Shown here in pieces: positions 6,025-12,169 of a stretch of DNA of 13,628 bases; the first letter of the stretch is position 1, and the number at the start of each line of letters is the position of its first letter. The notes under the pieces were generated by a model. The model made no database searches and had not been told where the DNA came from. It was given only the letters and a program-made list of their open reading frames with translations. Origin of the DNA: an uncultured Eubacteriales bacterium (GTDB lineage Bacteria > Bacillota > Clostridia > Oscillospirales > Acutalibacteraceae); assembly GCA_934643185.1 (NCBI GenBank), contig CAKUBN010000060.1, forward strand, positions 1-13,628. The letters are read 5' to 3'. The position numbers were made by a program, and so were the translations under genes.

Positions 6025-6067
6025 AACACCGCCCGTTCAGAGCATTTCCGAACGGGCGGTGTTTTGT
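6025..6067. terminator. Bidirectional terminator between thrS and the AraC gene
   Basis: A perfect 14-bp stem, AACACCGCCCGTTC (6025-6038) with GAACGGGCGGTGTT (6050-6063) around an 11-nt loop. The T-rich flank is better on the plus strand (end of thrS). The stem lies between two convergent genes and can serve both. Confidence 0.9.
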
Positions 6068-6082
6068 TATCTATATATAAGG

Positions 6083-6961
6083 TTACCGCTTACATTTCTC
6101 AACGGGCACGATTTCCAGCTGATCCTTTTCGGCCAGCTGCCGGTACTCCGTCGGCGTAATGCCGAAGTGCTTCTTAAATAAGCGGCAGAATGCGGAGTAT
6201 TCCGAAAAGTGGTACATCTCGCTCACTTCCTTCACGGGCAGGCCGCGGCAAATATGCTCTGCGGCGGCGTTCATGCGCACGCAGTTGATGAAGTCACTCG
6301 GCGAGGTCTGGAAGTTCTTCTTAAAGAAATAGAAAAGCGAGCGCTCAGAAACGGACATCATCTTTGCAAGCTCCGGCACGCTGATCTTATCCTTCGCGTG
6401 TTCCTTTAAATAGTTTACGAGTTTCTCGCGGTTAGAAAGCGCCTCGCGGTTCTGCGCCAGGGCAAATATACAATCTAATACAAAGCCGGAAAGCACCAGC
6501 TCCAGGCAGCAGCGCTTGCCGCCGCAGATGCGCTTTTTCAGGAACGTGCTGTAATCGACGAGTTGTTCATCATAACCAACAGCGCTCAGCTTTCCGCAAA
6601 GAAAGTCGTTCAGCACCGCCGCATCGGCACAGGAACATTCACAAATGCGCTTCATTGTAAAGGGCAGCCACAAAAACTGCATGTCGTGCATTTCGCACTC
6701 CGCAAAGTGAAAAGCGTCGCTTCTGCGCACGCAGATCAGCCCGCCCGGGAGCATATTTGAAATGTGATGATTCGGCTCCACCTTCGCTTTGCCCTCTGTG
6801 CAAAGCAGCAGTAAAAACTGCTGATCTTCAAACAAACTGCCGAATATTTCAAGATCGGGGAAGCCCCAATGCACCTTTCCGAAGGCTATAGTAAAATTGT
6901 TCAAAATGGATGCGGTTTCATGCTCGCATTTTTGTGTGTCTAAGATAGTACTTTGTGACAT
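6083..6961 (-). CDS. AraC-family transcriptional regulator, probable activator of the importer/rhamnosidase genes
   Basis: A 292-residue protein with an N-terminal cupin-like sensing half (about 20-115, with GSLFEDQQFLLLLCTEGKAKV and LPGGLICVRRSDAFHF) and a C-terminal double helix-turn-helix (about 180-275). The first HTH is ISVPELAKMMSVSERSLFYFF (193-213); the second is VKEVSEMYHFSEYSAFCRLF (243-262), followed by the AraC signature FKKHFGITPTEYR. ATG at 6961 is chosen because GGTGGG lies just upstream and because the earlier in-frame ATG at 7021 falls inside the promoter. It is divergent from the sugar importer and shares a control region with a tandem direct repeat, the usual arrangement for an activator of the neighbouring operon. 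Oddity: 16 cysteines, including CECSC (107-111) and CGGKRCC (146-152). The inducer is unknown; a rhamnose-containing sugar is inferred from context. Confidence 0.93.
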   Translation of the reverse strand: MSQSTILDTQKCEHETASILNNFTIAFGKVHWGFPDLEIFGSLFEDQQFLLLLCTEGKAKVEPNHHISNMLPGGLICVRRSDAFHFAECEMHDMQFLWLPFTMKRICECSCADAAVLNDFLCGKLSAVGYDEQLVDYSTFLKKRICGGKRCCLELVLSGFVLDCIFALAQNREALSNREKLVNYLKEHAKDKISVPELAKMMSVSERSLFYFFKKNFQTSPSDFINCVRMNAAAEHICRGLPVKEVSEMYHFSEYSAFCRLFKKHFGITPTEYRQLAEKDQLEIVPVEKCKR

Positions 6962-7003
6962 ATGCCCACCAACTTCACCACAAAATTTACTTTTTATACC
7001 TAT

Positions 7004-7031
7004 ATTGTACACGGTTTGCATAATTTGTCAA
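7004..7031 (-). promoter_or_regulatory. Promoter of the AraC-family gene
   Basis: On the minus strand a perfect TTGACA (7026-7031), a 16-bp spacer and TACAAT (7004-7009). The -35 box overlaps the first AraC-type half-site (7015-7029), so the regulator could repress its own gene. Confidence 0.75.
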
Positions 7032-7051
7032 TATGCTTTGCGTAATTTGTC
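7015..7051. promoter_or_regulatory. Tandem direct repeat, candidate AraC operator
   Basis: TTTGCATAATTTGTC (7015-7029) and TTTGCGTAATTTGTC (7037-7051) agree at 14 of 15 positions with a 22-bp period, two helical turns. The second copy ends one base before the importer -35 box, the classical position for an AraC-type activator; the first covers the araC -35 box. Confidence 0.75.
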
Positions 7052-7052
7052 C

Positions 7053-7081
7053 TTGAATTGTTACAAATGCGTGTGTATAAT
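7053..7081 (+). promoter_or_regulatory. Promoter of the sugar importer operon
   Basis: TTGAAT (7053-7058), a 17-bp spacer and a perfect TATAAT (7076-7081). The weak -35 next to the direct repeat suits activator-dependent expression. Transcription should start near 7088. Confidence 0.75.
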
Positions 7082-7087
7082 ATGAAC

Positions 7088-7274
7088 AATTCCTGAAGAA
7101 GTTGTTGCGGAGATTTAGACAAATTTGGAAACCATCCGAATATCGTTCAGGGCTTTCGACGAGAAAACCGTAAAACTGCAAAAGGCAGTCGGTTTCAAAA
7201 AATTTTGGCTTTAAGCAGGCTTTGAGTTCTGCTTTTTGTAAAAATTTTTCCATCTTTTTTGGAAATGGAGCGTG
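7088..7274 (+). promoter_or_regulatory. Long 5' leader of the importer operon with hairpins
   Basis: About 185 nt between promoter and first gene. It contains AACCG/CGGTT enclosing CTGC/GCAG (about 7163-7189), and AAGCAG (7213-7218) with CTGCTT (7229-7234) followed by TTT, then more T-rich DNA: an attenuator-like stem. GACAAATT at 7118-7125 repeats the core of the AraC half-site in inverted orientation. No known riboswitch core was recognised. Confidence 0.4.
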
Positions 7275-8243
7275 ATGAGATTGAAACAAGCACAAGCGAG
7301 TGAAAAGACGGTCTTACGCAAAAAGAACGCCTTTTCCAGAATGCTTGCCCAGTGGGATCTGCAGATATTGTTAGTTCCCGGCATCCTCTTAGTCCTCCTA
7401 TTCAGCTACGTACCGATGTACGGCGTGGTCATGGGCTTCCAGGATTTCCAGCTCGGTGATTTCCCGGGCTTCAGCCAGTGGGTAGGCTTCAAACACTTCC
7501 AGACCATGTTCGCCGATAAGTACTTCGGACTGGCCATGCGCAACACGCTGGTCATCAGCGCCCTTAAGATGTTCATTGGCTTCCCGCTGCCGATTTTCTT
7601 CGCAGTGCTGCTGAACGAAATGAACTTCCAGCCGCTGAAAAAAACGGTTCAGACCGTCAGCTACCTGCCGCACTTCATCTCTTGGGTTGTATGCGCAACG
7701 TTGATGTTTGACCTCATGTCCACCGACGGCGGCGCCATCAATGAGTTCCTCATGTGGATCGGCGTCATTAAAGAACCAATCGGCTTCTTCACCGAAGGCA
7801 AGTACTTCTGGGGCATTACATTGTGCACGGATATCTGGAAGGAGCTTGGCTGGAACGCGATTATCTTCATCTCCGCTATCACGAGCATCAGCCAGGATAT
7901 GTATGAAGCGGCTGATATCGACGGCGCAACGCGCGCACAGAAGATGTGGCATATCACAATTAAGTCCATCAAACCGACCATCATCCTGATGTTTATCTTC
8001 CAGGTCGGCGGCATCCTGAATGCAAACTTCGACCAGATCATGATGCTCACCAAGCAGATGGGCAACTCCATGTTGAAAGAATACGCAGACGTGCTCGATA
8101 CCTTCATTTATCGTTTGGGTGTCAGCCAGGGCCGTTTCTCCTTCGCAGCAGCGGCCGGTCTCTTTAAGTCCATCGTCAACTTCGCACTGCTCCTTGGTTC
8201 CAACTACGTAGCAGGTAAATTCGGCGAAGCACAGCTTTTCTAA
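7275..8243 (+). CDS. ABC sugar importer permease, LplB type
   Basis: A 322-residue inner-membrane permease of the binding-protein-dependent (MalF/LplB-like) class that imports complex carbohydrates. A short basic N-terminus is followed by about six hydrophobic segments: around 31-53 (LLVPGILLVLLFSYVPMYG), 90-113, 130-147, 180-203, 235-249 and 290-313. The cytoplasmic EAA loop that contacts the ATPase is at about 209-236 (MYEAADIDGATRAQKMWHI). ATG at 7275 is preferred: GGAG (7267-7270) lies 4 nt upstream. A GTG at 7272 is too close and a TTG at 7281 is a possible alternative. First gene of the importer operon, 15 bp before the next permease gene. No ATPase gene is nearby; systems of this type usually borrow a shared MsmX-like ATPase (family knowledge). 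Confidence 0.94.
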   Translation: MRLKQAQASEKTVLRKKNAFSRMLAQWDLQILLVPGILLVLLFSYVPMYGVVMGFQDFQLGDFPGFSQWVGFKHFQTMFADKYFGLAMRNTLVISALKMFIGFPLPIFFAVLLNEMNFQPLKKTVQTVSYLPHFISWVVCATLMFDLMSTDGGAINEFLMWIGVIKEPIGFFTEGKYFWGITLCTDIWKELGWNAIIFISAITSISQDMYEAADIDGATRAQKMWHITIKSIKPTIILMFIFQVGGILNANFDQIMMLTKQMGNSMLKEYADVLDTFIYRLGVSQGRFSFAAAAGLFKSIVNFALLLGSNYVAGKFGEAQLF

Positions 8244-8258
8244 GGGGGGAACAGAGAG

Positions 8259-9185
8259 ATGGCAAAAAATCCAAACAAAATCCGCGCCAAGCGCGTGGCC
8301 AGCGACTACGTGATCGATATCATCATGATCGTCACCATCGTTCTGGTTCTTGTCCTTACGCTGTACCCGTTCCTGAATTCCCTTGCGATTTCCTTGAACG
8401 ATTCCAACGATACCACCCTTGGTGGTTTGACCATCTATCCGCGTAAGTTTACGTGGAGAAACTACGAGCTGGTTTTCACAAACGAGAAGATCTGGATGGC
8501 GTACTTCATCACCATCGCACGTACCGTCATCGGTACGGTCGGCGGCGTGCTCATTACCGGTATGCTGGCATTCGCAATTTCCAGAACGAATCTCGTAGGC
8601 AAAAAAGTTTACGCAATGCTGTGTCTTATCCCGATGTACTTCGGCGGCGGCCTCATGCCGACCTACTTCTTGATCCTCAATCTCGGTCTCAAGAACAACT
8701 TCCTCGTGTACATCATCCCGGCACTCGTCAACCTGTGGAACATGATTCTCATGCGCAGCTACTTCCAGTCTCTGCCGGAAGCGCTTGAAGAATCCGCCCT
8801 CATCGACGGCGCAAACTACATAACCATCTTCTTCAAAATTTACTTCCCGCTCTCCACACCGATCATCGCGACGATCGCCCTGTACTTCGGTGTGCAGCAT
8901 TGGAACGACTGGTTCCAGGCAAACCTGTACATTACACAGGATTACCTGAAGCCGATGCAGAACGTCCTTCTCGCAATCGTCAACGAAGCGAAGTTCGCAG
9001 AACAGATGTCCTCTGCGGGCATGGGTGTCACCCTCGACGGCAACGCTTTGAAGGGCAAGCAGACCAACGTGCGCTCCATCACAATGGCTACGATGTTTGT
9101 TACGATCATTCCGATCATCATCGTTTATCCGTTCCTGCAGCGCTACTTCGTAAAAGGCATTATGATCGGTTCCGTTAAGGGCTAA
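8259..9185 (+). CDS. ABC sugar importer permease, LplC/YtcP type
   Basis: A 308-residue permease of the MalG-like class, partner of the preceding LplB-type subunit. A hydrophobic segment at about 18-45 (IIMIVTIVLVLVLTLYPFLN) is followed by segments around 83-107, 118-140, 148-166, 200-214 and 275-292. The EAA loop is at about 174-200 (EALEESALIDGANYITIFF). The C-terminus (QRYFVKGIMIGSVKG) is typical of this family. ATG at 8259 follows AAGGGGGGA with about 7 nt spacing. It lies 15 bp after the first permease gene and 60 bp before the binding-protein gene, so all three form one operon. The heterodimer should form the membrane channel for the oligosaccharide bound by the downstream lipoprotein. 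Confidence 0.94.
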   Translation: MAKNPNKIRAKRVASDYVIDIIMIVTIVLVLVLTLYPFLNSLAISLNDSNDTTLGGLTIYPRKFTWRNYELVFTNEKIWMAYFITIARTVIGTVGGVLITGMLAFAISRTNLVGKKVYAMLCLIPMYFGGGLMPTYFLILNLGLKNNFLVYIIPALVNLWNMILMRSYFQSLPEALEESALIDGANYITIFFKIYFPLSTPIIATIALYFGVQHWNDWFQANLYITQDYLKPMQNVLLAIVNEAKFAEQMSSAGMGVTLDGNALKGKQTNVRSITMATMFVTIIPIIIVYPFLQRYFVKGIMIGSVKG

Positions 9186-9245
9186 TCATAAAATAAATTG
9201 TCAATGCAAGGTGTATTGACGAAGCATTCTTTAAGGAGGCAAAGT
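9186..9245 (+). other. Intergenic segment with an inverted repeat before the binding-protein gene
   Basis: GTCAAT and ATTGAC form a 6-bp stem with a 9-nt loop between the second permease and the solute-binding protein gene, and the strong AAGGAGG lies downstream. Such mid-operon hairpins often allow higher expression of the binding protein by protecting its mRNA; here this is only an inference. Confidence 0.3.
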
Positions 9246-11036
9246 ATGAAGTCCAAAAACTCACTCTTGAAGGCTCTGGCAGCAGTCATGGCAGCATCCA
9301 TGATTCTGACAGTAGCCGGCTGCGGCGGCGGCGGAAACTCTTCCACGGCTGGCAGCAGCACATCTTCCAAAACGGAATCTTCCGCAGCGGAATCCACAGA
9401 CGGCGGTGACGCAAGCTCCGAGGTAACCGGTTCCTCCGGCCCGGACGACACCACCGAGCACTACGAATTTGATGCATATTACAGCTATCAGGGTTCCGTT
9501 AAGCCCTGGGGCGAAGACGCTGCATCGAAGTACATGAACGAAAAGTTCAACATCACGGTCAACTATTCCTGCCCGGAAGCTGATGCGGATTCCAAACTGA
9601 ACCTGATGATCTCCTCCGACGACCTGCCGGATGTTGTCATCCTCGACCGTAACGCGAACTGGCTGAAGCTCATCAACCTCGGCAAGCTCGTCGATGTCAA
9701 CACCTTGAAGTATGAAGGCTGCTCCTTCGATGAGGACATCCTCGAATCCACCCAGAAGCTGCTGTCCGTTAACGGCGGTCTCTATGGTATCCCGAACTGG
9801 GCTCGTAAGGGCGCTACCGGCGGTAACATGAGCTGGATGGTCAACCACGACGTTTATGAGCAGCTCGGTTCCCCGGAGATCAAGACGCTTGACGATCTGC
9901 ACGACTTCATGGTCGCTGCTAAGGAAGCAAACGTTACGACCTCCGACGACCAGAGCATCTTCCCGTGGCTCCCGAGACAGGACGATAACGGCTTCAACAC
10001 CGTTTCCGCTATCTATCGTTCCTACGGCCACCCGAACCTTGTTGATACGTACTGGTCTCAGGCGGATAACGACATTAAGCTCGCTGTCTATGACGACAAC
10101 TATGTTGCAGCTCTGAAGATTGCTAACCAGTGGTATAAGGAAGGCCTCTTCCCGGAGACCACGTACACCGACAGCAACGATCAGTTCATTGAGAAGCTCG
10201 CGAACGGCCGTGCAGCTGTTACCTACTATGACTTCTCTCAGGACGATACCAATCACTTCCGTACCCTCCTTAAGGAGAAAGACGGCAATACCTACGATCT
10301 CCTCGGTTGGGAGCTTAAAGATTCTCCGATCTACCCGGCAGCTGACGGCGTTGACTATGTCTACGGCGAAGAAGGCGGCACGGTTGGTTGGAACGTCAAC
10401 TGCATCACCACAAAGGCTGAAAACCCGCAGCGTATCTTCGACCTCTATTCTTGGATGCTCACGAAGGACGGCTCCATCAACATGATGTACGGTCCTGAGG
10501 GCGGCCTCTGGGAAGGCAAGGACGACGAGGGCAACCCGATCCTCAAGAAGCCGGAAGAAGAGCTTACTTCTGACGAAAAGAACGCAGCAGGTTGCTGGTT
10601 CTGGTCTCAGCCGGCTCACTCCGACAACGTTGACTTGACGAAGTATGCAGTTAACGAGCAGCAGCCGGAAGAATCCAGAAGCTGGGTTATCTCCATTCAG
10701 GATCACGTCTTCACTCCGGAAGATTCCATCCATCCGGCAATCCCCGGCCAGAAGTTCCTGACCGACGAAAACACCGGCCTCTCTCTTGAGATCGATCCGA
10801 CCGAGGACCTCGGTATGGCAAGACAGGCTATCACCGATGAGTGCAAGATGCGTATCCCGCAGATCATCATGGCTTCCGATGACGCAACGTTCGATAAGCT
10901 CGTTCAGGATCTGAAAGACTTTGCTGAGTCCAATCAGGTTCATGACATTGAGAAGATCTACACCGATAAGCGTGCATCGAACATCGAGCTCCAGGGCTAC
11001 ACCGCATATCAGGAGTACTACGACGCAAATAAGTAA
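9246..11036 (+). CDS. Lipoprotein sugar-binding subunit of the ABC importer (LipO type)
   Basis: A 596-residue extracellular solute-binding lipoprotein, long as usual for partners of LplB/LplC permeases. A lipoprotein signal peptide has a basic start (MKSKNSLLKA), a hydrophobic core (LAAVMAASMI) and lipobox LTVAGC, with the lipidated Cys at 26. Then GGGG and a Ser/Thr/Gly-rich linker (about 27-65) reach from membrane to the binding domain. The mature part is rich in Trp, Tyr, Asp and Asn, as in carbohydrate binders, with family-like DLPDVVI and GGLYGIPNW segments. ATG at 9246 follows AAGGAGG with 6-7 nt spacing; an upstream in-frame ATG at 9198 would place 16 polar residues before the signal peptide and is rejected. 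It ends the importer operon, before the hairpin at 11075-11109. The ligand is inferred from the neighbouring rhamnosidase. Confidence 0.93.
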   Translation: MKSKNSLLKALAAVMAASMILTVAGCGGGGNSSTAGSSTSSKTESSAAESTDGGDASSEVTGSSGPDDTTEHYEFDAYYSYQGSVKPWGEDAASKYMNEKFNITVNYSCPEADADSKLNLMISSDDLPDVVILDRNANWLKLINLGKLVDVNTLKYEGCSFDEDILESTQKLLSVNGGLYGIPNWARKGATGGNMSWMVNHDVYEQLGSPEIKTLDDLHDFMVAAKEANVTTSDDQSIFPWLPRQDDNGFNTVSAIYRSYGHPNLVDTYWSQADNDIKLAVYDDNYVAALKIANQWYKEGLFPETTYTDSNDQFIEKLANGRAAVTYYDFSQDDTNHFRTLLKEKDGNTYDLLGWELKDSPIYPAADGVDYVYGEEGGTVGWNVNCITTKAENPQRIFDLYSWMLTKDGSINMMYGPEGGLWEGKDDEGNPILKKPEEELTSDEKNAAGCWFWSQPAHSDNVDLTKYAVNEQQPEESRSWVISIQDHVFTPEDSIHPAIPGQKFLTDENTGLSLEIDPTEDLGMARQAITDECKMRIPQIIMASDDATFDKLVQDLKDFAESNQVHDIEKIYTDKRASNIELQGYTAYQEYYDANK

Positions 11037-11074
11037 TTTAACGGGTTACTTTAGTTCGTAAATTAAAACAAAAC

Positions 11075-11117
11075 AGCGCCCCGCTTTCAATAAAAGGAAG
11101 CGGGGCGCTTTCTTGTT
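11075..11117. terminator. Bidirectional terminator between the importer operon and mntP
   Basis: A perfect 12-bp stem AGCGCCCCGCTT (11075-11086) with AAGCGGGGCGCT (11098-11109), with T-rich tracts on both sides in the proper orientation (TTCTTGTTT on plus, GTTTTGTTTT on minus). It lies between convergent genes. Confidence 0.9.
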
Positions 11118-11125
11118 TCCGGTTC

Positions 11126-11698
11126 TTAACCGAAAATCATATCCAGTACGCCGAGATGCTCTAACAAAATTTTCACACCCATCAAAATCAGCACGATGCC
11201 GCCGACAAGCTCTGCTTTCGATTTATACTTCGCGCCGAAAATGTTGCCGATGCGAATACCGATCGCCGAAAGAATGAACGTCGTTGCGCCGATAAAGCTG
11301 ATGGCCGGTACGATGTTGACCTGCAAAAACGCGAACGTTACGCCCACCGCCAGCGCGTCGATGCTCGTCGCCACCGCGAGCGGCAGCATCGTCTTAAAGC
11401 TGAACGAATCGTTGAGGTTCTCCGCTTCCTCGCGCGATTCCTTTATCATGCTCAGGCCGATCAGCACCAGCAGCACAAACGCGATCCAGTGGTCGAACTG
11501 CTGAATCATTGACTGGAACTGTATACCCAAAATGTACCCTAAAAGAGGCATCAGTGCCTGAAATCCGCCAAAATAGGCACCCACAGTCAGCATGTGCTTC
11601 GCTTTCAGCTTTTTCACCGAAAGCCCCTTACATACCGAAACCGCAAATGCGTCCATTGAAAGGCCGACTGCCAGAATTAAGAGTTCCCATAAGCTCAT
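11126..11698 (-). CDS. mntP: Manganese efflux pump MntP
   Basis: A 190-residue integral membrane protein of the MntP (former DUF204/YebN) family, which exports Mn2+ to prevent manganese poisoning. Normal length, with six predicted membrane segments (about 4-22, 37-59, 69-85, 103-124, 130-150, 164-184). The two family repeats each carry the conserved acidic motif: GLSMDAFAVS (Asp16) and ATSIDALAVG (Asp114). ATG at 11698 is chosen because the family begins MSLWELL-like; the ribosome binding site is modest (GGTGA, 5 nt away). An upstream in-frame extension to 11830 would run through the riboswitch and terminator and is rejected. The gene is preceded by a manganese riboswitch and a separate promoter, which strongly supports the function. 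It has no evident link with the sugar genes around it. Confidence 0.95.
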   Translation of the reverse strand: MSLWELLILAVGLSMDAFAVSVCKGLSVKKLKAKHMLTVGAYFGGFQALMPLLGYILGIQFQSMIQQFDHWIAFVLLVLIGLSMIKESREEAENLNDSFSFKTMLPLAVATSIDALAVGVTFAFLQVNIVPAISFIGATTFILSAIGIRIGNIFGAKYKSKAELVGGIVLILMGVKILLEHLGVLDMIFG

Positions 11699-11750
11699 TT
11701 TAATCACCGTTTTCCGTTGTTTTGTCATAAAAATATACGTGCGCGGGCAA

Positions 11751-11797
11751 TAAAAAAGACTCACCCGAAAAGCCGGAGATGCCTTTCGGATAAGTCT
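11751..11797 (-). terminator. Riboswitch-controlled terminator of mntP
   Basis: On the minus strand AGACT...CCGAAA.GC pairs with GC.TTTCGG...AGTCT and is followed by TTTTTT (11752-11757). Its 5' arm overlaps the 3' arm of the aptamer P1 stem (11789-11794), so the two folds exclude each other. Confidence 0.8.
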
Positions 11798-11873
11798 CGT
11801 CATTTCATGCATAGCCGTGAGTTTCCTCAAGTGTGTCGACCATACAGCGCTTCGCGCCGACTACTCCCTTATC
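11789..11873 (-). promoter_or_regulatory. yybP-ykoY manganese riboswitch aptamer
   Basis: On the minus strand GATAAGGGAGTAG (start of the motif) and ATGACGAGACTTATC (end) match the conserved core of the yybP-ykoY family: the GGGAGUAG loop and the ACGAGACYUU segment joined by P1 (GATAAG/CTTATC). The family binds Mn2+. When bound, P1 should form and prevent the overlapping terminator, switching mntP on at high manganese. Confidence 0.9.
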
Positions 11874-11911
11874 GCAGTGTCGCTTTGCGGCACCGATAAT
11901 CTTGTTTGCTT

Positions 11912-11940
11912 ATTAAACCACAAATATGGACTTGTGTCAA
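11912..11940 (-). promoter_or_regulatory. Sigma-A promoter of the riboswitch/mntP transcript
   Basis: On the minus strand a perfect TTGACA (11935-11940), a 17-bp spacer and TTTAAT (11912-11917), about 40 bp upstream of the aptamer. Confidence 0.75.
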
Positions 11941-11994
11941 GCTAAAGTCGCGGCTAACCTATAAGAACTTTTGAAAACGGCTTAGTTCAACATC

Positions 11995-12074
11995 TTCGCA
12001 TGCAATTACTGAAAATAAGGACGTATTTTTGCGGAAATTGAGTCCTTGTTTTTCATCTTCATATCTGATATTCT
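11995..12074 (+). promoter_or_regulatory. Candidate promoter and AraC-like half-sites upstream of the rhamnosidase
   Basis: TTGTTT (12046-12051), a 17-bp spacer and TATTCT (12069-12074) form a weak promoter. TTTGCGGAAATTGAGTCC (12028-12045) directly precedes the -35 box and resembles TTTGCGTAATTTGTCC at the importer promoter. A further partial match, TTCGCAT...AATT (11995-12007), lies 33 bp further upstream. The rest of the 11941-12169 gap is AT-rich with GCCGC/GCGGC hairpins near 12091-12140. Confidence 0.45.
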
Positions 12075-12169
12075 GTGAAATAGAACAAAATGCCGCAACT
12101 TTACGCGGCCGGAATACGAAGCGGCAAAGGAAAAAGCCGCACGTGCAAACGCACAGAAAGGAACGGAAC

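Noticed and set aside
4245..6029. Two long minus-strand frames opposite thrS
   Set aside because: Antisense shadows of thrS; the product would be low-complexity Leu/Val/Asp/Glu sequence without domains.
6962..7021. N-terminal extension of the AraC regulator by 20 residues
   Set aside because: That ATG falls between the -35 and -10 boxes of the gene's own promoter and has no Shine-Dalgarno.
7398..8900. 500-codon open frame on the minus strand across both permease genes
   Set aside because: It spans two clear permease genes and their junction in antisense; the His/Asp/Glu-rich composition is typical of a codon-bias shadow.
9261..10943. 560-codon open frame on the minus strand opposite the binding-protein gene
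   Set aside because: Antisense to a clear lipoprotein gene; no ribosome binding site or domain, so a shadow frame.
11699..11830. N-terminal extension of mntP by 44 residues
   Set aside because: The extension would be read through the riboswitch terminator; family start and riboswitch both support the start at 11698.
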